Assembly (NCBI GenBank): GCA_036519575.1
Contig: DATDKZ010000090.1
Span: 1 to 17,386, forward strand
Origin: AC-69 sp036519575
Lineage (GTDB): Bacteria > Actinomycetota > UBA4738 > HRBIN12
DNA: 17,386 nucleotides
Reading direction: 5' to 3'
The notes under the pieces are model-generated. The model was given only the letters and a program-made list of their open reading frames with translations, was not told the DNA's origin and made no database searches. This document shows, in pieces, positions 7,743 to 14,310 of this stretch. Positions within the stretch are counted from its first letter, which is position 1; every line of letters begins with the position of its first letter. Made by a program: the position numbers and the translations under genes.

Positions 7743-8731
7743 CTGGCCGCCCCGCACTTCGAGGTCGCGACTACATCGAGACCCTCGACTGGACGACCGA
7801 GGAGATCGACGAGGCGCTCGGGCTCGCATCGGAGCTGAAGGAGAAGTTCAAACGGGGCGAGCCCCACCGGCTCCTGCCCGACCGCACCTTGTTCATGCTG
7901 TTCCTGGACAAGTCCACCCGCACGCGGAACGCGTTCGAGGCGGGGATGACCCAGCTCGGAGGGCACGCGCACTTCCTGGACGCCGAGAGGACCCAGATCT
8001 CGCACGGGGAGAGCCCGAAGGACATGGGGATCATCCTGTCGCGGTACGGGCACGGTCTGGCCATCCGCCACGACCTCGTCCCGTACGAGGGGAACGCCTA
8101 CATGCGCGAGGTGGCGAGGTGGGCCGACATCCCCGTGATCAACCTCCAGTGCGACGTTGACCACCCCACCCAGACCCTGGCCGACCTGATGACCATGCGC
8201 GAGCGACGAGGCCGTGATCTCCGTGGCCTCCGGGTCGCCGTGTCGTGGGCGTACGCCCCCTCGTACGCAAAGCCCCTCTCGGTGCCGCAGGGCCTGTTGA
8301 CGCTCCTGCCGCGGTTCGGGATCGACGTGGTGCTGACCCACCCGCCCGGGTTCGACCTCATGCCGGAGGTCCGCAAGCGCGCGGAAGAGGCGGCGGGGAT
8401 CGGCGGCGGCGCCATCACGACGATCGAGGACATGGACGAGGCCTTCCGAGACGCGGACGTGGTGTACCCGAAGTCCTGGGGACGACTGGACCTGTTCACC
8501 GACGAGAAGGCCGCACTGGCCGACGCGGCCCGATACGAGGACTGGATATGCGACGCCCGGCGGATGTCGCTGGCGAAGTCCGATGCGCTGTACATGCACT
8601 GCCTGCCGGCCGACCGCGGGGCGGAGGTCACCGACGAGGTCATCGACGGCCCGCACTCGGTGGTCTACGACGAGGCGGAGAACCGCCTCCATACCGGCAA
8701 GGCCCTCATGGCCATTACGATGGGACCTTGA
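7739..8731 (+). CDS. ygeW: YgeW-type knotted carbamoyltransferase
   Basis: A 330-residue member of the aspartate/ornithine carbamoyltransferase superfamily. Carbamoyl-phosphate binding residues are seen in STRTR (59-63), HPTQ (142-145) and HCLP (287-290). The segment SWAYAPSYAKPLSVPQG (169-185), the PKSWG stretch (244-248) and the absence of the ornithine-binding D-x-x-SMG loop point to the knotted YgeW/UTCase branch rather than to a standard anabolic OTCase. In E. coli, ygeW belongs to a purine-degradation locus, and in such pathways a carbamoyltransferase working backwards can release carbamoyl phosphate from a ureido intermediate for ATP formation by carbamate kinase. Its start overlaps the Mo hydroxylase stop (ATGA), so it belongs to the operon. 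No carbamate kinase is visible in the window. N-acetyl- or N-succinyl-ornithine carbamoyltransferase is the main alternative; the context argues against it. Confidence 0.87.
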   Translation: MTGRPALRGRDYIETLDWTTEEIDEALGLASELKEKFKRGEPHRLLPDRTLFMLFLDKSTRTRNAFEAGMTQLGGHAHFLDAERTQISHGESPKDMGIILSRYGHGLAIRHDLVPYEGNAYMREVARWADIPVINLQCDVDHPTQTLADLMTMRERRGRDLRGLRVAVSWAYAPSYAKPLSVPQGLLTLLPRFGIDVVLTHPPGFDLMPEVRKRAEEAAGIGGGAITTIEDMDEAFRDADVVYPKSWGRLDLFTDEKAALADAARYEDWICDARRMSLAKSDALYMHCLPADRGAEVTDEVIDGPHSVVYDEAENRLHTGKALMAITMGP

Positions 8732-8742
8732 GCCGACGGGCG

Positions 8743-8751
8743 AAGGGGGAG
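8743..8751 (+). promoter_or_regulatory. Ribosome binding site of the histidine-rich protein gene
   Basis: AAGGGGGAG ends six bases before the GTG at 8758, giving direct support that this small frame is translated. Confidence 0.65.
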
Positions 8752-8757
8752 TGAGCG

Positions 8758-8997
8758 GTGACGGTGGAGCCGCAACATCACGAGCACGACGCGAAGGAGC
8801 ACGATCACCGGCACTTCCACGTCACGCACTACATACCGAAGGGCGAGGACTGGACGCACTTACTGTCCACCCACGAGCATGAGCACAACCACCCCGCGCT
8901 CGACCACGTGCACATCCCGCACAAGGACGTGGACACGGAGCACCGCCGTGAGGCCCACATGCACGACCACGCGCACCCCACGGCGTCGCCGGGCTAG
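8758..8997 (+). CDS. Small histidine-rich protein, probable metal binder
   Basis: A 79-residue protein of unrecognised family. By my count 21 of 79 residues are His, mostly in alternating H-x-H runs: HHEH (7-10), HDHRHFH (15-21), HEHEHNH (39-45), HVHIPH (50-55) and HMHDHAH (67-73). There is no cysteine, no signal peptide and no membrane segment, so it should be cytosolic. A short non-His core (about 22-38, THYIPKGEDWTHLL) suggests a conserved centre. A strong ribosome binding site, third-position G/C preference in this frame, and position 26 bases after the carbamoyltransferase support a real gene at the end of the purine operon. Binding of Ni, Zn, Cu or Co is likely from composition. It may supply metal to the amidohydrolases or to the neighbouring oxidase; neither is shown. 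Its stop TAG lies in a CTAG shared with the convergent ctaG gene. Confidence 0.72.
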   Translation: MTVEPQHHEHDAKEHDHRHFHVTHYIPKGEDWTHLLSTHEHEHNHPALDHVHIPHKDVDTEHRREAHMHDHAHPTASPG

Positions 8998-9863
8998 CCC
9001 TCGCCGGCCGCCCGGGCCTCCAGGCGATGCTGGCGCGCATCATCGTCCCGCTTCCAGGCGGTGGCCACGATCAGCATGGCCAGGACCAGGGCCAGGTTCC
9101 CCACCAGCCACATCACGGTGGCGCCCGCCCGCTGGTCCGCGAGTGCGGAGGGGCCCCATGGCGCCGGCAGGGTCGCATACCCGTCGTAGAGGGGCGCCCG
9201 CGCCGAGTAGATCGCCAGGGCAAGGAACGACATGGCCGGCATGGCCAGGAACAGCGAGAGCAGGCGCACCGGGTAGCCCATCGGGTGGGCCGTGGGATCG
9301 CGGCCCACGATCGGCCACCAGTAGACGAGCGCGGCTGCCAGCCACAGGGCATGTTCCAGCGCATGGGCCCCGCTGCTCCGTAGGGCCAGGTCGAACAGCG
9401 GCGACAGGTGGATCACCAAGGTCACCCCCACGAACAGCGCCCAGCCGACCACCGGATCCGACAGCACGGCGGCGGGGACGCTCCGGAGCAAGCGCGACAG
9501 GACCCTCGCCGTCTGGGGTCGCGTGGAACGCAACGCGAGCGTGATCGGCGCGCCCAGCGCGAGCAGGGGAGGGGCAAGGAGCGTGAGCAGCAGGTGCTGG
9601 GCCATGTGGACGCTGAAGGAGACCTCCGCGTAGGCGTCGATCGGCGAGGCCAGGGCGAGCGCAACGACTGCCAAGCCGGCAAAGAACGCCACCGCGGAGC
9701 GGCGCGGATGGGGGGTTCCCGCGCGCGCCGCCCGGCGAAGGCCCATCCCGTACAGCCAAGCGGCTGCGACGATCGGCACGATCGCCAGCGGGTTCAGTGT
9801 CCAGGAGGTGATGATCGTCGCGGCGCGGGCATCGGGGGGGACGGAAAGGAGCACCACCGTCAC
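8994..9863 (-). CDS. ctaG: CtaG-type cytochrome c oxidase assembly protein (caa3-type CtaG family)
   Basis: A polytopic membrane protein of about 289 residues. Seven hydrophobic segments are visible, at about 23-42, 56-74, 85-110, 138-160, 167-187, 200-220 and 248-270. Conserved family residues include H86 and H90 in VHMAQHLLL, the APPLLALGAP turn, and H167/H171 in HALEHALWL, followed by YWWPIVG. Members of this family (distinct from the mitochondrial Cox11-like CtaG) are needed for active caa3/aa3 oxidase, probably for copper insertion. This fits its place divergent from the oxidase operon. There is no in-frame ATG near the start of homology; GTG at 9863 is my choice, with GTGs at 9857 and 9854 as alternatives and no clear ribosome binding site. 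The open frame continues to 10472 but that part only mirrors ctaE. Confidence 0.88.
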   Translation of the reverse strand: MTVVLLSVPPDARAATIITSWTLNPLAIVPIVAAAWLYGMGLRRAARAGTPHPRRSAVAFFAGLAVVALALASPIDAYAEVSFSVHMAQHLLLTLLAPPLLALGAPITLALRSTRPQTARVLSRLLRSVPAAVLSDPVVGWALFVGVTLVIHLSPLFDLALRSSGAHALEHALWLAAALVYWWPIVGRDPTAHPMGYPVRLLSLFLAMPAMSFLALAIYSARAPLYDGYATLPAPWGPSALADQRAGATVMWLVGNLALVLAMLIVATAWKRDDDARQHRLEARAAGEG

Positions 9864-9912
9864 ATGCTCGCACGGTCCGCAGGGACGGCGAGACGTATCC
9901 TCGCGGACCGGT

Positions 9913-9941
9913 TTGCGAACTCGTTGCTCCCGGCATAGAAC
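9913..9941 (+). promoter_or_regulatory. Putative promoter of the ctaE-qcrCAB-ctaCDF operon
   Basis: TTGCGA (9913-9918) and TAGAAC (9936-9941) are separated by exactly 17 bases, a good fit to a housekeeping-sigma promoter. The expected start of transcription is 9948, which is the A of the ctaE ATG, and there is no ribosome binding site in between. This points to a leaderless mRNA, common in Actinomycetota. Confidence 0.55.
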
Positions 9942-9947
9942 CAGGTC

Positions 9948-10526
9948 ATGACTCAAGCCCCGGCGGCGATGGGCATCGGCCCCCGGGAGATCGCTCCCAT
10001 CCGATTCGGTACGATCGTCTTCCTCGCGTCGGAGCTCGTGTTCTTCGGCGGGTTGTTCGCCGCATACTTCACGCTCCGGTCGCAGACGACCCCCTGGCCC
10101 CCGTCGGGCGTGGAGCTCGACGTGGTTCGTCCTTCGGTGGCGACAGGGCTGCTCGTCCTGTCGAGCTTCACCTTCGTGGCCGGCCTGCGAGGGGCTCGTG
10201 CCGGGCGTCTCGCGTCGCTCAGCCGATGGATCGTGGTCACGGTCCTCCTCGCCCTGGCCTTCCTGGGCCTCCAACTGCTCGACTGGGTCCAGGCCGACTT
10301 CTCGGTCTCGTCCCACGCCTACGGCACGATGGTCTACGCGATGACCGGCTTCCACGGGCTGCACGTGATCGCCGGCGTCCTGCTGATGCTCGTGATCCTT
10401 GGACGTATGACCCAGGGGGCCTATCGGGACGGGACCATCGATGGGCCCGAGGCGGTGGGGTACTACTGGCACTTCGTCGACGTCGTGTGGGTCGGCCTCT
10501 ACGCGACGATCTTCCTCCTTCGGTGA
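9948..10526 (+). CDS. ctaE: Cytochrome c oxidase subunit III
   Basis: A 192-residue subunit III of the aa3 oxidase with five membrane segments (about 20-42, 63-81, 93-112, 125-150, 172-191), the short five-helix form usual in Actinomycetota. Typical motifs are ASELVFFGGLFAAYF (27-41, with the conserved E29), GFHGLHVIAG (134-143) and YYWHFVDVVW (172-181). Subunit III does not bind metals but stabilises subunit I and its proton uptake. It is the first gene of the respiratory operon and is preceded by a promoter that would give a leaderless transcript. The stop is followed seven bases later by the GTG of qcrC. The ctaE-qcrCAB order is the classical actinobacterial arrangement. Confidence 0.95.
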   Translation: MTQAPAAMGIGPREIAPIRFGTIVFLASELVFFGGLFAAYFTLRSQTTPWPPSGVELDVVRPSVATGLLVLSSFTFVAGLRGARAGRLASLSRWIVVTVLLALAFLGLQLLDWVQADFSVSSHAYGTMVYAMTGFHGLHVIAGVLLMLVILGRMTQGAYRDGTIDGPEAVGYYWHFVDVVWVGLYATIFLLR

Positions 10527-10533
10527 GCCCGAG

Positions 10534-11298
10534 GTGAGCGCCGGTGCGACCTCCGAGACGGCCGTTCGCAGGCGGATCCTGCGCTACGGGTTGGTGCTCG
10601 CGGTGGCCGGGCAGATCCTGTGGTCGTTCAGGCCCGCGCCCGGCCGGGCACTGACCGCACAGGAGGCCGCCGGTCAGGCGCTGTACGAGGCGAGCTGCTC
10701 GACATGTCACGGCCTCCAGGCGGAGGGCTCGGGCGACGGACCATCGCTCCACGGGGTGGGCCAGGCAGCGGTGGACTTCATGCTCAGCACGGGTCGGATG
10801 CCGCTGGCCAACCCGGAGGCCCAGCCGATCCGGCAGCCGCCGAGGTTCGATCCCCAGGAGATCGCCGCGATCGCCGCGTATCTGACGGCGATCGCCCCGG
10901 GCGGCCCCACCATCCCCGAAGTCGATCCGCAGGCGGGGGACCTGCCTCGAGGAGCGCAGCTGTTCCTGAACAACTGCTCAGCCTGTCACGGAGCCGGCGC
11001 CATCGGCGACTCCGTGGGCGGCGGCCAGATCGCCCCCTCCCTCTACCCGTCCACGCCCACGCAGATCGGGGAGGCGGTGCGCGTGGGACCCGGCCTGATG
11101 CCGAAGTTCGCGCCGCAGGACCTGTCCGACCAGGACCTGAACTCGATCGCGCGCTACATGCTGTGGCTCCGCGACCACGGAGATCGGGGCGGCTTCCAGC
11201 TCGGGCGGGTTGGCGCCGTCGCGGAGGGGTTCGTGGCGGTGGTCATCGGGTTGGGGCTGCTGCTGGTGGTGATCAGGCTGACGGGGTCGAAGACGTGA
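10534..11298 (+). CDS. qcrC: Diheme cytochrome c subunit of the bcc complex (QcrC)
   Basis: A 254-residue membrane-anchored cytochrome c with two c-type hemes, one at CSTCH (55-59) and one at CSACH (148-152). Likely axial methionines are M89 (GRMP) and M189 (GLMP). An N-terminal anchor lies at about 17-32 and a C-terminal membrane helix at about 227-249, so both heme domains face outside. In Actinomycetota this diheme subunit replaces both cytochrome c1 and soluble cytochrome c, and passes electrons directly from the Rieske centre to CuA of the aa3 oxidase. The start is GTG at 10534; it has only a weak ribosome binding site and may depend on read-through from ctaE. The stop overlaps the qcrA GTG (GTGA). 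Confidence 0.94.
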   Translation: MSAGATSETAVRRRILRYGLVLAVAGQILWSFRPAPGRALTAQEAAGQALYEASCSTCHGLQAEGSGDGPSLHGVGQAAVDFMLSTGRMPLANPEAQPIRQPPRFDPQEIAAIAAYLTAIAPGGPTIPEVDPQAGDLPRGAQLFLNNCSACHGAGAIGDSVGGGQIAPSLYPSTPTQIGEAVRVGPGLMPKFAPQDLSDQDLNSIARYMLWLRDHGDRGGFQLGRVGAVAEGFVAVVIGLGLLLVVIRLTGSKT

Positions 11299-12134
11299 GG
11301 CGCGCGAGCCTCATCGTCGCGATCGCATTCGGGGCATCGACGCTCGCGGCCCTTGGGCTGTTCGTGGTGTACATCGCTGGCGGCCAACCGCAGCTGGAGG
11401 GGGCCCTTCTGTTCGTGGCCCTGACCGGGATCGGGGCCGGGCTCATGGTGTGGGCCACAGGGCTGATGACCGGGATCGGTCAGATTACGCAGCCCCGTCG
11501 CCGTGCCCCGCCGCCGCCGGAGGAGAAGGAGGCCGCGGCCGAGGCGATGGCCGGCGGGGTCGAGGAGATGAGCAGGCGCCGACTCCTGTTCGGGTTGCTG
11601 CTGGGGGCGGCGGGGGCACTCGGGCTGGCGGCCATCTTCCCCATCCGCTCCCTGGGCCGCGCGCCGGGCGCCTCGCTGTTCCGGACGGAATGGCGCACGG
11701 GCCTGCGGCTGGTGGATGTCGACGGGAACCTCGTGACTCGGGACACGCTGGAGGTGGACTCGTTCACCACCGTGTTCCCCGAGGACGCGGTGGGCTCGGG
11801 GGACTCACAGGCGGTCCTGATCCGGGTCCCAACGGGATCGCTCGATCTTCCCCCCGACCGGCTCGCGGGAGCACCCGACGGGTACGTGGCCTACTCGAAG
11901 ATCTGCACGCATGCCGGCTGCGCGGTGGGGCTGTATCTGGCGGAGGTGCAGCAGCTCCGCTGTCCCTGCCACCAGTCCACCTTCGACGTGTTGAACGGGG
12001 CGCAGCCGGTGTACGGGCCGGCGGCCCGGGCCCTCCCGCAACTGCCCATCCAGATCGACCCCGACGGCACGATGCGCGCGCTGGGCGACTTCACAGCGCC
12101 GGTGGGGCCCAGCTTCTGGGACCTGCCGCCGTGA
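11295..12134 (+). CDS. qcrA: Rieske iron-sulfur subunit of the bcc complex (QcrA)
   Basis: A 279-residue Rieske protein. The [2Fe-2S] ligands are C204 and H206 (CTHAGC) and C223 and H226 (CPCHQSTFD); C209 and C225 should form the usual disulfide. There are three membrane segments (about 5-28, 36-58 and 97-116), the actinobacterial form, rather than one. A charged Pro/Glu-rich linker (about 66-92) precedes S-R-R-R-L-L-F (93-99), which resembles a twin-arginine signal just before the third segment. This agrees with the published model in Streptomyces where the first two helices use Sec and the last is moved by Tat together with the folded cluster. The protein is shorter than mycobacterial QcrA. 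It starts with GTG overlapping the qcrC stop and ends overlapping the qcrB GTG. Confidence 0.94.
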   Translation: MRRASLIVAIAFGASTLAALGLFVVYIAGGQPQLEGALLFVALTGIGAGLMVWATGLMTGIGQITQPRRRAPPPPEEKEAAAEAMAGGVEEMSRRRLLFGLLLGAAGALGLAAIFPIRSLGRAPGASLFRTEWRTGLRLVDVDGNLVTRDTLEVDSFTTVFPEDAVGSGDSQAVLIRVPTGSLDLPPDRLAGAPDGYVAYSKICTHAGCAVGLYLAEVQQLRCPCHQSTFDVLNGAQPVYGPAARALPQLPIQIDPDGTMRALGDFTAPVGPSFWDLPP

Positions 12135-13546
12135 TCGTGCGGCGATGGGTGGATGGGGTCGACGAGCGCCTGGACGGCAGCTCGTTCATCAGCAGGAACC
12201 TGAGGAAGGTCTTCCCCGACCACTGGTCGTTCATGCTCGGCGAGATCGCCCTGTACAGCTTCCTGCTGCTCGTCCTGACCGGGACATTCCTGTCCTTCTT
12301 CTACCTCGCCTCCAACCAGCCGGTGATGTACACGGGCCCCTACCAGCCGCTCAAGGGCCAGACCGTGTCGTCGGCCTACGACTCCGTCATGCGCCTGTCG
12401 TTCGAGATCCGCGCCGGACTGGTGATGCGGCAGATCCACCATTGGGCGGCACTCGTGTTCATGGGGGCCATCATCGCCCACATCATCCGGGTGTTCTTCA
12501 CTGGAGCGTTTCGAAAGCCACGGGAGATCTCCTGGCTGATCGGGATCGGGCTGTTCCTCTCGGGGATCGGGGCGGGGTTCACCGGCTATTCGCTCCCCGA
12601 CGACGCGCTTTCGGGAGCGGGCCTTCGGATCGCGTACTCGATCGTCCTATCGATCCCGTTCGTCGGGACCTGGGTCGCGTACCTGTTCTTCGGCGGCGAG
12701 TTCCCCGGCCCTGACATCCTCAACCGGCTGCTGGTCCTGCACATCTTCATCATCCCGCTGGCGATCTTCGCGCTCCTCGGCGGGCACCTCGCCCTGGTGT
12801 GGCACCAAACCCACACGCAGTTCCGGGCGCCGGGACGAACCGAGGACACCGTCATCGGCACGCCCGTGTGGCCGAAGTTCGCGCTCAAGTCGATCGGCCT
12901 GGCGTTCACGACATTCGGGGTCATCGCGCTCCTCGGCGGCCTGTTCCAGATCAACCCGATCTGGCTGTACGGCCCGTTCGTGCCCTACTCGACGGCCTCG
13001 CCCTCGCAGCCCGACTACTACATCGGGTGGCTCGAGGGCCTGCTTAGACTGTGGCCGAACTGGGAGTTCCACGTCTTCGGCCACACGATCGGCGAGCTGC
13101 TGCTCCCCAGCCTGGTGGTCCCGGGGCTCGTCTTCACCATCCTCGCGCTCTGGCCGTTCCTGGAGGCCCGGGTGAGCGGGGACCATGAGTGGCACCACTT
13201 CGCGCAGCATCCCCGGGAGGCGCCGGTGCGAAGCGGGTTCGGGGCCGCGGGGGTGGCCTTCTTCGTCGTCCTGGTCTTGGCCGGCGGCAACGACGTCGTC
13301 GCGAAGTTCCTCGGGATCGAGGTGGACTCGTTCAACACGATCCTGCGGTGGGCCCTGTTCCTCGGACCGGCCATATCCGGGTCGGTTACGTACTGGATCT
13401 GCCGCGACCTGCGGGACCGGCCCCAACATCCTCTTGCCGCGCCGCCGAGGGTCACATTCCGGCGGAACGCGGCCGGAGGGTTCGAGGAGATCGAGTCCCA
13501 GCCGCCCGTCGCGGAACAGGTCCGCGAGGAGCCGGACCGAACATGA
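12131..13546 (+). CDS. qcrB: Cytochrome b subunit of the bcc complex (QcrB)
   Basis: A 471-residue cytochrome b, the quinol-oxidising core of the bcc complex. The start of the homologous part, RNLRKVFPDHWSFMLGEIALYSF (21-44 region), closely resembles actinobacterial QcrB. Likely heme b ligands are H103 and H117 in the second helix and H204 and H219 in the fourth, spaced 14 and 15 residues. The quinol-site region GYSLPDDALSG (152-162) and the QPDYYIGWLEG block (293-303) are present. Two extra C-terminal helices (about 370-390 and 405-423) follow the core, then a soluble tail. GTG at 12131 overlaps the qcrA stop (GTGA); a GTG at 12137 is the alternative start. The stop overlaps the ctaC ATG (ATGA). 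Confidence 0.95.
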   Translation: MIVRRWVDGVDERLDGSSFISRNLRKVFPDHWSFMLGEIALYSFLLLVLTGTFLSFFYLASNQPVMYTGPYQPLKGQTVSSAYDSVMRLSFEIRAGLVMRQIHHWAALVFMGAIIAHIIRVFFTGAFRKPREISWLIGIGLFLSGIGAGFTGYSLPDDALSGAGLRIAYSIVLSIPFVGTWVAYLFFGGEFPGPDILNRLLVLHIFIIPLAIFALLGGHLALVWHQTHTQFRAPGRTEDTVIGTPVWPKFALKSIGLAFTTFGVIALLGGLFQINPIWLYGPFVPYSTASPSQPDYYIGWLEGLLRLWPNWEFHVFGHTIGELLLPSLVVPGLVFTILALWPFLEARVSGDHEWHHFAQHPREAPVRSGFGAAGVAFFVVLVLAGGNDVVAKFLGIEVDSFNTILRWALFLGPAISGSVTYWICRDLRDRPQHPLAAPPRVTFRRNAAGGFEEIESQPPVAEQVREEPDRT

Positions 13547-14310
13547 GGGAGGCCGTGCGGGCCGTGCGGGTTGGGCGCCAGGCGGCGCCGGCGGCGCTGG
13601 TCCTCCTGGGGACGGCCTGTTCCGGGTCCTTCGGGATGCCCCGAGGGGCCACCGAGCAGGGAGCCGACATCTTCCGGCTGTGGCAGATCTTCTTCATCAC
13701 GGCCATCCCTGTGGCCGGCGTGGTCTACGGCCTCATCTTCTGGTCGGTCATCCGGTACCGGCGCCGGCGATCGGAGGATCCCGACGCCCTTGGCTCGCAG
13801 TTCCGGGGGAACCATCGGCTCGAGGTCATGTACATGGGCATCCCCATCCTGATCGTCATCGGCCTGTTCGCGGCGTCGGCCGCGGTCGAGGTCCGGGTGG
13901 ACCGCGTCTCGTCCCATCCCGCGGTCGTCGTGAACGTCGAGGCCTACCAGTGGGGTTGGCGGTTCACCTACACTGGGCAGGGCGTCACGGTCGTGAGCCC
14001 ACCGAGCGGCGAGTTCGTCGCCGGCCCGCAGATGGTCCTGCCCCTCGGCCAGACCACTCGGATCGTGCTCACGTCGAACGACGTCATCCATGCGTTCTGG
14101 GTCCCCGACTTCCTGTACAAGCACGACGCGATCCCAGGGCGCACGTTCGCCTTCGACATCACCCCCACGAGGACCGGCACCTTCTACGGCGAGTGCGCCG
14201 AGTTCTGCGGGCTGAACCACGCGTACATGACGTTCAGCGTCCGCGTGGTGCAGCCGGCCGAGTTCGCGATGTGGCTCGAGCAGTTGCGGGCCGGGCAGGC
14301 GGCGGCGTGA
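13543..14310 (+). CDS. ctaC: Cytochrome c oxidase subunit II
   Basis: A 255-residue subunit II with the binuclear CuA site: H183 (in IHAFWVPDF), C218, E220, C222, H226 and M229 (in GECAEFCGLNHAYM), all present. Two membrane helices (about 47-70 and 95-115) precede the outer cupredoxin domain, which holds the aromatic electron-entry stretch YQWGWRF (135-141). The N-terminus is a short hydrophobic signal ending in LLGTAC26, a plausible but imperfect lipobox, so the mature protein may be a lipoprotein. It accepts electrons from QcrC. No cytochrome c domain is fused at the C-terminus, so this is an aa3 rather than caa3 type, in keeping with the diheme QcrC. The stop overlaps the ctaD GTG. Confidence 0.95.
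   Translation: MREAVRAVRVGRQAAPAALVLLGTACSGSFGMPRGATEQGADIFRLWQIFFITAIPVAGVVYGLIFWSVIRYRRRRSEDPDALGSQFRGNHRLEVMYMGIPILIVIGLFAASAAVEVRVDRVSSHPAVVVNVEAYQWGWRFTYTGQGVTVVSPPSGEFVAGPQMVLPLGQTTRIVLTSNDVIHAFWVPDFLYKHDAIPGRTFAFDITPTRTGTFYGECAEFCGLNHAYMTFSVRVVQPAEFAMWLEQLRAGQAAA

Noticed and set aside
7484..8692. 402-codon open frame on the - strand
   Set aside because: Shadow of the carbamoyltransferase gene, which has all active-site motifs.
9864..10472. N-terminal extension of the ctaG frame
   Set aside because: Highly charged and complementary to ctaE; a membrane protein of this family has no such domain.
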